A stretch of DNA of 7,534 nt from JBGTBQ01 sp041749275 (GTDB lineage Bacteria; Acidobacteriota; Blastocatellia; Pyrinomonadales; Pyrinomonadaceae): NCBI GenBank assembly GCA_041749275.1, contig JBGTBQ010000100.1, positions 1 through 7,534 on the forward strand, given 5' to 3'. The position numbers were made by a program, and so were the translations under genes. This document shows positions 1 to 4,697 of this stretch, piece after piece; positions within the stretch are counted from its first letter, which is position 1, and the number at the start of each line of letters is the position of its first letter. The notes under the pieces were generated by a model. It ran no database searches, was not told where the DNA came from, and saw only the letters and a list, made by a program, of their open reading frames with translations.

Positions 1-245
1 CAGGTGCGCTTGTTCGGCGGGTGGGAGGTCAAATATCGTATGTCCCGGCACAGCAGGTTCACCAATGATAAAGGGTTGGCTAGCACTTACTGCTTTATCA
101 GAAAGAACCTATCTGTGCCAATCTCATCAGGACTGATTTAGGAGGCTTCCGGGCAGCGCGGGGCTTTCGCGGGCAGGCAGACCTCTGTTATATTGCCTCG
201 AGTTTTCGGAAGCGATGGGGCAGAAGGCCTTTCCGCCAAGGTTAG
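1..245. other. left flank without a recognisable gene
   Basis: No complete gene is supported here. The plus-strand frame starting at base 1 is open to a TAG at 139-141 (46 codons), and the minus-strand frame in the same codon phase is open from 108 to the edge (36 codons). Either could be the end of a neighbouring gene, but neither has a convincing start or a family I recognise. A 7-bp inverted repeat, GCTTCCG at 145-151 and CGGAAGC at 207-213, encloses a GC-rich stretch. A TATATT box at 189-194 has no matching -35 element. Confidence 0.5.
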
Positions 246-252
246 ACCCAGA
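246..252. repeat. left copy of putative target-site duplication
   Basis: ACCCAGA directly precedes the left terminal inverted repeat and recurs in the same orientation directly after the right one (697-703). If the outermost base pair of the inverted repeat is counted as target instead, the duplication reads GACCCAGAC, 9 bp (245-253 and 696-704). Flanking direct repeats around inverted termini are the usual footprint of DDE-transposase insertion. Confidence 0.6.
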
Positions 253-269
253 CCAGCAATTCTCGGTTT
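253..269 (+). repeat. left terminal inverted repeat
   Basis: The sequence CCAGCAATTCTCGGTTT is the exact reverse complement of bases 680-696. A 17-bp perfect inverted pair is far beyond chance in a window this size. Confidence 0.75.
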
Positions 270-285
270 AGAGCATGTCTAAAAA

Positions 286-299
286 GCCCCGTGAGGGGC
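286..299 (+). repeat. hairpin unit a
   Basis: GCCCC-GTGA-GGGGC forms a 5-bp perfect stem with a 4-base loop. It is preceded by AA and followed by GAAATGTTTGTAGC. It is the left partner of unit d (525-538). Confidence 0.6.
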
Positions 300-338
300 G
301 AAATGTTTGTAGCTCATCGGGTGCGCCGAGGTCTCCAA

Positions 339-352
339 GCTCCGTGAGGAGC
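339..352 (+). repeat. hairpin unit b
   Basis: GCTCC-GTGA-GGAGC differs from unit a by a compensated T-A for C-G pair with the loop unchanged. It is followed by GGCATATAAGCAC and is the left partner of unit c. Confidence 0.6.
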
Positions 353-473
353 GGCATATAAGCACTCGATCATAAATTTTCCGGCATAAAGAAGCGCTCG
401 CATCGCCATTTTGCCGCGTGAAAATCGATTCTAAATACCCGATAACTTTTGCTCAGGTGCTTAAATGTCTGTC

Positions 474-486
474 GCCCCTCCGGGGC
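474..486 (-). repeat. hairpin unit c
   Basis: GCCCC-TCC-GGGGC is a 5-bp perfect stem with a 3-base loop, one base shorter than its sister units. On the minus strand it is followed by GACAGACATTTAAGCAC, the counterpart of the sequence after unit b. Confidence 0.55.
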
Positions 487-524
487 TTGAAAGAGAAGGG
501 GGCGGCACGGGCTATAAACATTCC

Positions 525-538
525 GCTCCTCACGGAGC
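525..538 (-). repeat. hairpin unit d
   Basis: GCTCC-TCAC-GGAGC on the plus strand reads GCTCC-GTGA-GGAGC on the minus strand, identical to unit b in stem and loop. Its minus-strand tail GGAATGTTTATAGC matches the tail of unit a with two differences. Confidence 0.6.
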
Positions 539-679
539 TACGGCGCATGGCTTTTTCGACACGCTCTGAGAAGTGAACGACGCGGATGAGCCTCTTGACG
601 GGCCTGAAACTGTTGAAAGTATGGTCCACCTGCCGGGGCGCTTCAGCCACCGTCGGTGCGATTCCGACGCCATCAGGCC

Positions 680-696
680 AAACCGAGAATTGCTGG
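680..696 (-). repeat. right terminal inverted repeat
   Basis: AAACCGAGAATTGCTGG is the perfect reverse complement of 253-269. Confidence 0.75.
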
Positions 697-703
697 ACCC
701 AGA
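697..703. repeat. right copy of putative target-site duplication
   Basis: ACCCAGA immediately follows the right terminal inverted repeat and matches 246-252 in the same orientation. Confidence 0.6.
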
Positions 704-748
704 CCCACACCCCACCCAAGCACGATAATTTCAAGCCTCTTTCGGGCT

Positions 749-771
749 AAAGGAGCGCCCGTCCGCCGGGC
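749..771 (+). promoter_or_regulatory. AAAGGAG ribosome-binding site with spacer hairpin
   Basis: AAAGGAG (749-755) is the only strong Shine-Dalgarno match before the carbamoyltransferase, but it lies 25 bases from its ATG. The interval contains GCCCG (757-761), loop TCCGC and CGGGC (767-771). Folding this 15-base hairpin would leave about 10 unpaired bases between the Shine-Dalgarno and the start codon. No in-frame ATG, GTG or TTG lies between the in-frame stop at 748-750 and the ATG at 781. Confidence 0.45.
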
Positions 772-780
772 AGAATCTTC

Positions 781-2829
781 ATGATCAAGAGCCACAACCC
801 CGTCTACGTCCTGGGCACCGGCCTCGCACACGATGGCTCTGCCTGCCTGCTCAAAGACGGCTGCATCTACGTCGCCATCGAGAAGGAGCGGGTCACCCGC
901 CGCAAGCACGACGGCGGCAACGACACCGAGGCGATCAGCTATTGTCTGGAGGCCGCTGGCATCACCTACAACGACCTCACGCTGGTGGTGCAGAACGCGA
1001 ACTTCGGCATGCTCCGCGGGGGCAACGACTGGCTGCTCGGCCCGCGCCTGTTTAGCGAGAACGTGCCCGTCGTCACCATCTCGCACCACTTGGCCCACGC
1101 CTACAGCGCCATCGGCACCTCCCCCTTCGATGAGGCAGCCGTCATGGTCATCGACGGCTGCGGCAACAGTTACGACGACTGCGTCGATCTGGCGGGGGCG
1201 GCCCTGCCCGAGACGCCCCCGAGCCCGGAGTGGCGGCACCTCTATTTTGAGAAGGACAGCTACTACGTCTTCAAGGACAACCAGGTGACGCCCGTCCTCA
1301 AGGACTTCTCACCCTGGGGCATGAGGTTGAAGAACTACACCCTGCACCCCAGCACCACGACGCACTCCATCGGCGGCATGTACCTAGCCGCCAGCATGTA
1401 CGTTTTCAACGGCTTCGAAGACCCGGGCAAGCTCATGGGACTGGCCCCCTACGGACGGCCCGGCGTCTACGATTTCGAGATCTTCGAGCTGAAGGACGGG
1501 CGGGCGTTCGTCCGCTACGACTGGATGGAGAGGTTCGACCGGCCCTGTCGCCATCCCAATCAGTTCAAGCGGAATTTTCAGTACTACGCCGACCTCGCCT
1601 ACTGGGTGCAGAGGGAGTTGGAGCGCGCGATCCTCTACGTCATGAACGCCCGGTACGAGATGGCGCCGTCGAAGCGCCTAGCCTACGCGGGCGGGGTGGC
1701 CCTCAACGCGGTCGCCAACCGGCGCATCCTGAAGGAGACGAAGTTCGAGGAGATTTACATACAGCCGGCGGCGGGCGACAACGGGCTGGCCGTCGGGTGC
1801 GCCTACTACGGCTGGATGGAGGTGCTCAAGCGGGAGCGCGTCCGCCACAGCGGCTCGATGGCGCTGGGCAGGCAGTACCGGAACGGCAGCGTGGCGAAGG
1901 CGCTCGACGCCTACAAGGAGTCCGTGAGCTTCGCCGCGCCCGCCGACTACATCCGGCAGACGGCGGCGCTGCTCGCCGACGGCAAGACGGTCGGCTGGTT
2001 CCAGGACGGCGCCGAGTTCGGGCCGAGGGCGCTCGGGCACCGCAGCATCCTCGCCGACCCGAGGCGCGTCGAGATGCGTGACTTCATCAACTCCAGGATC
2101 AAGTTTCGCGAAGACTTCCGCCCCTTCGCGCCGTCCGTCATCGCCGAAGACGCGCCCGTCTACTTCGACTGCGACTACGAGAGCCCTTACATGATTCTCA
2201 TCGCCCCGGTCAGGCCGGAGTGGCGGAAGGCGATCCCGAGTGTGACGCACCAGGATCAGTCGGCCAGAATCCAGACGGTGACGGCGTCGGCCTCGCCCAA
2301 GTATTACGAGCTGCTCCGCGCCTTCAAAGAGAGGACTGGCATCTCCGTGCTGCTCAACACGTCCTTCAACCGGAAGGGCATGCCCATCGTCGAGACGCCC
2401 CAAGAGGCCCTCAACTTCTTCCTCAACTGCGAGCTGGACGTTTTGGTCCTAGACAACTACATCGTGCAGAAACTTCCCCCGCGCGCGCCGGAGAAGGGGG
2501 CGAATTCGACCGAACACTTCCTCTCAGACATGCGGGGCGTCATGGAACACAACGCGGAAGCCGTGCGCAAGATCGGCGGCGTCTTTCAGATCAACGTCAC
2601 CGGCGTCAGGACTTTAATCATCGACCTGTCGAAGGAGAAGCCCGCGATGTTCGAAGGCGCCCCGGTGCCAAACCCGAGCGCCGTCATCAATATTACGGAG
2701 AAAGACCTGCAAACCCTGCGGGCCGATCCTGAAAACGAAGGCACCAAGCTGTTCTACGCCGGCAAAATCAAGGTGGAAGGTAACACCGGAAAAGCCATGG
2801 GCCTCACACAGATTTTCAAGCTCAAATAA
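781..2829 (+). CDS. carbamoyltransferase (NodU/CmcH/TobZ family) with C-terminal SCP2 domain
   Basis: This cytosolic enzyme should transfer a carbamoyl group from carbamoyl phosphate, through a carbamoyl-adenylate made with ATP, to a hydroxyl or amine of a small molecule. The N-terminal Kae1-like part opens with VLGTGLAHDGSACLL (10-24). The metal motif is H102-HLA-H106 with D125 in VIDGCGN, and D333 lies in AGDNG. The first three residues are spaced as I recall for TobZ (H114, H118, D137), and D338 corresponds to D333. The C-terminal carbamoyltransferase part carries GPRALGHRSILADPR (414-428), EDFRPFAPSV (444-453) and LLNTSFNRKGMPIVETP (524-540). Family members usually end near residue 570-580. 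This one continues for about 105 residues with an SCP2-like lipid-binding domain. The start at 781 is fixed by the upstream in-frame stop and the family N-terminus. It is first in the operon, so it is a likely tailoring enzyme for the NRPS product. The substrate cannot be read from sequence. Confidence 0.93.
   Translation: MIKSHNPVYVLGTGLAHDGSACLLKDGCIYVAIEKERVTRRKHDGGNDTEAISYCLEAAGITYNDLTLVVQNANFGMLRGGNDWLLGPRLFSENVPVVTISHHLAHAYSAIGTSPFDEAAVMVIDGCGNSYDDCVDLAGAALPETPPSPEWRHLYFEKDSYYVFKDNQVTPVLKDFSPWGMRLKNYTLHPSTTTHSIGGMYLAASMYVFNGFEDPGKLMGLAPYGRPGVYDFEIFELKDGRAFVRYDWMERFDRPCRHPNQFKRNFQYYADLAYWVQRELERAILYVMNARYEMAPSKRLAYAGGVALNAVANRRILKETKFEEIYIQPAAGDNGLAVGCAYYGWMEVLKRERVRHSGSMALGRQYRNGSVAKALDAYKESVSFAAPADYIRQTAALLADGKTVGWFQDGAEFGPRALGHRSILADPRRVEMRDFINSRIKFREDFRPFAPSVIAEDAPVYFDCDYESPYMILIAPVRPEWRKAIPSVTHQDQSARIQTVTASASPKYYELLRAFKERTGISVLLNTSFNRKGMPIVETPQEALNFFLNCELDVLVLDNYIVQKLPPRAPEKGANSTEHFLSDMRGVMEHNAEAVRKIGGVFQINVTGVRTLIIDLSKEKPAMFEGAPVPNPSAVINITEKDLQTLRADPENEGTKLFYAGKIKVEGNTGKAMGLTQIFKLK
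2509..2826 (+). other. SCP2-like domain fused to the carbamoyltransferase (residues about 577-682)
   Basis: The tail begins with an amphipathic helix (TEHFLSDMRGVMEHNAEAVR) and GGVFQINVTG, then an IIDLS strand, a strand/helix segment AVINITEKDLQTL, and LFYAGKIKVEGNTGKAMGL. These match the order and wording of SCP2 sterol-carrier domains, whose last helix typically follows F-x-x-GK-(L/I)-K-(I/V)-x-GN-x-x-x-A-M-x-L. SCP2 folds form a hydrophobic tunnel for sterols, fatty acids or acyl-CoA. The reading frame runs unbroken from the carbamoyltransferase, so this is a true fusion unless there is a sequencing error. A role in holding a lipid-like carbamoyl acceptor is inference. Confidence 0.82.
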
Positions 2830-2864
2830 GGTGCCGCACACGTTCGCCTCGGGTTGGCTTCGGA

Positions 2865-3653
2865 ATGACGGAAAGACAAGGAACAACTCCCTTGGTTACG
2901 TGCCCCGGGCTCAACGGTAGACCGGGCTTGCAGCTGTTCTGCTTCCCTTACGCCGGCGGCAGCCCTCTCGTCTTTCGCGGTTGGCCCGACAGCTTGCCGA
3001 AGGCCGTCGAGGTCTGCCCCGTACACCTCCCCGGGCGGGGGATGCGGCTGGCAGAGCCACCCTTTACGCAGATGCTCCCGCTGGTCGAAACCATCGCGGC
3101 GGCTCTCCTGCCGTACACGGACAGGCCGTTCGCTTTCTTCGGCCACAGCATGGGCGCGCTCATAAGCTTCGAACTCGCGCGACTGCTGCACAGACGGCAC
3201 GGGGTGGAGCCGGCTCACGTTTTTGTTTCCGGGTGCAGCGCCCCACAGTTTCCCGACGCCATCCCCCGCCTCAGCAGCTTACCGGAGCCCGAATTTTTAC
3301 AGAAGTTGCGCTGCCTCAACGGCACCCACAAAGAGGTATTTGAGAACAGCGAACTGATGCAGTTACTGGTTCCAGTCTTAAGGGCAGACTTTTCAGTTTG
3401 CGAGTCCTACGTTTACACGGACGCCAGCCCGCTCAATTGCCCCATCTCCGTCTTCGGCGGGTTGCAGGATGCGGAGACCAGCCGGGATCAACTGGAGGCG
3501 TGGCGTTGTCACACGAGCGCGCACTTTTCACTCCAGATGTTTCCCGGCGACCATTTCTTCCTGCACACGTCCCGGCCGCTACTCTTACGAGCGCTCTCCT
3601 TACAGTTACATCAACTTATAAATTCGAACGGCGGGGCTGTTTCACCTGAGTGA
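2865..3653 (+). CDS. type II thioesterase, first of two (alpha/beta hydrolase, GrsT/SrfAD family)
   Basis: A stand-alone 262-residue thioesterase that hydrolyses wrongly loaded or stalled acyl groups from carrier-protein phosphopantetheine arms. The family core starts at LQLFCFPYAGGSP (22-34) and continues with HLPGRG (54-59). The nucleophile elbow is GHSMG with Ser95. The acid is probably Asp202 in GGLQDAETSRDQLEAW, and the base is His230 in PGDHFFLH. Length and motif order are normal and the triad is complete, so it should be active. It starts 35 bases after the carbamoyltransferase with no clear Shine-Dalgarno at the ATG, so translation may depend on re-initiation. Codons in its 3' half look less GC-rich than in its neighbours. 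By eye it is about half identical to the second thioesterase, including a shared 19-base stretch (2935-2953 and 3931-3949), which suggests an old tandem duplication. Confidence 0.93.
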   Translation: MTERQGTTPLVTCPGLNGRPGLQLFCFPYAGGSPLVFRGWPDSLPKAVEVCPVHLPGRGMRLAEPPFTQMLPLVETIAAALLPYTDRPFAFFGHSMGALISFELARLLHRRHGVEPAHVFVSGCSAPQFPDAIPRLSSLPEPEFLQKLRCLNGTHKEVFENSELMQLLVPVLRADFSVCESYVYTDASPLNCPISVFGGLQDAETSRDQLEAWRCHTSAHFSLQMFPGDHFFLHTSRPLLLRALSLQLHQLINSNGGAVSPE

Positions 3654-3769
3654 AAAACTCTGTAAGACTTTAACGCTGAGGCACGCCGAATTCTTGAGCT
3701 GTATGAAAGTCTCTCCGACTTGGTGACGATGACTCGGAAAAGAAGATAGGCCAGCGCGGACGAGCTTTT

Positions 3770-3801
3770 GCGAGTCCCGCAACTAAACTAGCGGGACTCG
3801 C
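3770..3801 (+). promoter_or_regulatory. perfect 11-bp hairpin in the thioesterase spacer
   Basis: GCGAGTCCCGC (3770-3780) and GCGGGACTCGC (3791-3801) are exact inverted partners around the 10-base loop AACTAAACTA. No U-tract follows on either strand, so it is not a standard intrinsic terminator. GACTCG at 3731-3736 repeats part of the right arm and could compete weakly for CGAGTC at 3771-3776. Possible roles are an RNA-stabilising or processing hairpin that sets expression of the downstream genes, or a palindromic protein-binding site. The sequence does not decide between them. Confidence 0.7.
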
Positions 3802-3825
3802 GTGTAAGAGTCTTTCGACAGTCGC

Positions 3826-3846
3826 AAGGAAAGCTTCACGCGAAGC
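3826..3846 (+). promoter_or_regulatory. AAGGAA ribosome-binding site followed by a spacer hairpin
   Basis: AAGGAA (3826-3831) is the best Shine-Dalgarno match before the second thioesterase but lies 20 bases from ATG 3852. GCTTC (3833-3837), loop ACGC and GAAGC (3842-3846) form a 5-bp stem between them. Folding it leaves about 6 unpaired bases to the ATG at 3852, or 15 to the ATG at 3861. Confidence 0.45.
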
Positions 3847-3851
3847 CGTTG

Positions 3852-4616
3852 ATGAGTCACATGTCAAACAACAATTCGAACGCGAAGTGGTTTCTGTATC
3901 CGACTCCGCTCCCTCGCGCGAAGGTGCGCTTGTTCTGCTTCCCTTACGCGGGCGGGGGCACGGGCATGTTCCGCGCGTGGCTGAAGACGCTGCCGCCCTT
4001 TATAGAACTGTCTACCGTCCAACTGCCGGGACGCGAAAGCAGAATCAGGGAGACGCCCTACGACAGGCTGACGACGATGGTGGAAGTGATCAGCGAGGTG
4101 ATCGAGCCGCACCTGACAAAACCGTTCGCCTTCTTCGGGCACAGCATGGGCGCGATGATCTCCTTAGACTTGGCGCGGGCGCTGCGCAGGAAGTACAAGG
4201 TCGAGCCGGTGCACATGTTCGTCTCCGGACGCCGCGCGCCGCAGATGCCGAGGACTCGCCCGATCACTTACGACCTGCCGGAGCCGGAGTTCATAGAGGA
4301 GCTGCGACGCCTCAACGGCACGCCGCAAGAGGTGCTGGAGAACCCGGAGTTGATGCAGTTGATGATCCCTCTGCTGCGCGCGGATTTTTCGGTCTGTCAG
4401 ACTTACGAGTACGTTGCCGAGCCGCCCCTCTCCTGCCCGATCACCGTCTTCGGCGGGTTGGAGGATGAGACGACACGCGAGGAGCTTAAGGGATGGCGCG
4501 AGCAGACCTCGTCCGCCTGCACCGTCAGGATGTCTCCCGGCAATCACTTTTTTATTCACACGGCCCAAGCCCAGCTCATACGAATCATCGAACAACAACT
4601 TCGGGCCTTCGCCTGA
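3852..4616 (+). CDS. type II thioesterase, second of two (alpha/beta hydrolase, GrsT/SrfAD family)
   Basis: A second stand-alone carrier-protein thioesterase. The frame can begin at TTG 3849, ATG 3852 or ATG 3861. I chose ATG 3852 because it is a standard start codon and sits well relative to the upstream Shine-Dalgarno and hairpin. Counting from 3852, motifs are VRLFCFPYAGGG (25-36), QLPGRE (57-62), the elbow GHSMG with Ser98, Asp205 in GGLEDETTREELKGW, and His232 in PGNHFFIH. The catalytic triad is complete and the length is usual. Compared with the first thioesterase, the residues after the GHSMGA elbow and in the lid region (FVSGRRAPQMPRTRPITYDLPEPEF) are similar but not identical, so acyl preference could differ. 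It is followed after 81 bases by the LanB-like gene. One copy may edit the synthetase while the other offloads or shuttles a specific intermediate; that split is inference. Confidence 0.93.
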   Translation: MSHMSNNNSNAKWFLYPTPLPRAKVRLFCFPYAGGGTGMFRAWLKTLPPFIELSTVQLPGRESRIRETPYDRLTTMVEVISEVIEPHLTKPFAFFGHSMGAMISLDLARALRRKYKVEPVHMFVSGRRAPQMPRTRPITYDLPEPEFIEELRRLNGTPQEVLENPELMQLMIPLLRADFSVCQTYEYVAEPPLSCPITVFGGLEDETTREELKGWREQTSSACTVRMSPGNHFFIHTAQAQLIRIIEQQLRAFA

Positions 4617-4634
4617 AGCGTTCGTTAAAACGCT
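4617..4634 (+). other. small hairpin directly after the second thioesterase stop
   Basis: AGCGTT (4617-4622) pairs with AACGCT (4629-4634) around CGTTAA, starting at the base after the TGA. No T-run follows, so it is unlikely to stop transcription fully. It could protect a 3' end or slightly attenuate the downstream genes. Confidence 0.4.
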
Positions 4635-4685
4635 GTCGGCGCGGGCACCCGATAGCTCGTCCCAATCATCAGTGCCATCGTCCGC

Positions 4686-4691
4686 GGGGAG
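4686..4691 (+). promoter_or_regulatory. ribosome-binding site of the LanB-like gene
   Basis: GGGGAG lies 6 bases before ATG 4698, a conventional spacing that supports this start. Confidence 0.7.
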
Positions 4692-4697
4692 ATCGCT

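Larger units (their letters stand above)
284..391 (+). repeat. left arm of large imperfect inverted repeat
   Basis: The arm holds, in order: hairpin 1 (286-299), the tail AAATGTTTGTAGC, a spacer of about 23 bases, hairpin 2 (339-352), the motif TAAGCAC (359-365), and an AT-rich stretch. The same order appears on the minus strand at 541 back to 431: tail GGAATGTTTATAGC, spacer of about 22 bases, second hairpin, TAAGCAC, AT-rich stretch. The two arms therefore form a diverged large inverted repeat around a centre near base 410. Arms like these could extrude as a cruciform or fold as a long RNA hairpin. Confidence 0.65.
431..541 (-). repeat. right arm of large imperfect inverted repeat
   Basis: Read on the minus strand, this copies the organisation of 284-391 with mismatches and small length changes. 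It contains hairpin units d (525-538) and c (474-486), the shared tail AATGTTT-TAGC and the shared motif TAAGCAC. The AT-rich inner parts also align, for example GATCATAAATTTTCCGG in the left arm against GAGCAAAAGTTATCGGG in the right. Confidence 0.6.
253..696. mobile_element. MITE-like non-autonomous element, about 444 bp
   Basis: The element is bounded by 17-bp perfect inverted repeats (253-269 and 680-696) and flanked by ACCCAGA direct repeats. It encodes no transposase and no convincing protein, so it would have to be moved in trans. Its interior is built from two inverted arms (284-391 and 431-541) carrying four small hairpins, followed by about 140 bp of unique sequence before the right end. 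The 7-9 bp duplication size is compatible with several insertion sequence families, and I cannot name the parent. An alternative is that the termini are chance-paired members of a dispersed intergenic repeat, but inverted ends plus matching direct repeats make an insertion the simpler reading. It ends 84 bp before the first gene of the operon. Confidence 0.6.
3654..3851 (+). other. 198-base spacer between the two thioesterases
   Basis: This is the only sizeable gap inside the operon. It contains an 11-bp perfect hairpin (3770-3801), a shorter inverted pair AGACTTT (3665-3671) and AAAGTCT (3706-3712), two tiny ATG-started reading frames (3703-3726 and 3729-3749), and a Shine-Dalgarno plus hairpin before the next gene. 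I see no convincing -35/-10 pair, no T-tract terminator and no coding remnant of either thioesterase. Confidence 0.6.

Noticed and set aside
2..15. A 14-base identity between the left edge (AGGTGCGCTTGTTC) and the second thioesterase (3922-3935), suggesting a thioesterase gene remnant
   Set aside because: Similarity stops immediately after the shared block, and a single 14-base match in a window this long is not strongly beyond chance.
286..538. A CRISPR array built from the four short repeats
   Set aside because: The units are in opposing orientations, irregularly spaced, only about 30 bases with small palindromes, and show no unique spacers of constant length.
724..729. GATAAT as a -10 promoter box for the operon
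   Set aside because: No reasonable -35 hexamer lies 16-18 bases upstream and there is no extended -10. It is a single AT-rich hexamer just outside the inserted element, so a promoter here is possible but unsupported.
453..734. A 93-codon minus-strand frame at the right end of the repeat element
   Set aside because: It starts with TTG without a ribosome-binding site, runs across the right terminal repeat and the target duplication, and translates the hairpin repeats. It is best read as repeat sequence, though the segment TFNSFRPVKRLIRVVHF could be checked for homologues.
673..1239. A 188-codon minus-strand frame opposite the carbamoyltransferase N-terminus
   Set aside because: Shadow of the GC-rich plus-strand gene, with low-complexity Ala/Val/Asp-rich composition.
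3770..3801. The spacer hairpin as an intrinsic terminator of the first thioesterase
   Set aside because: No T-tract follows the stem on the plus strand, and on the minus strand the stem is followed by A residues rather than T residues.
4617..4697. A RiPP precursor peptide gene in the gap before the LanB-like gene
   Set aside because: The 81-base gap has no ATG- or GTG-started frame with a leader-like sequence and a Ser/Thr/Cys-rich core.
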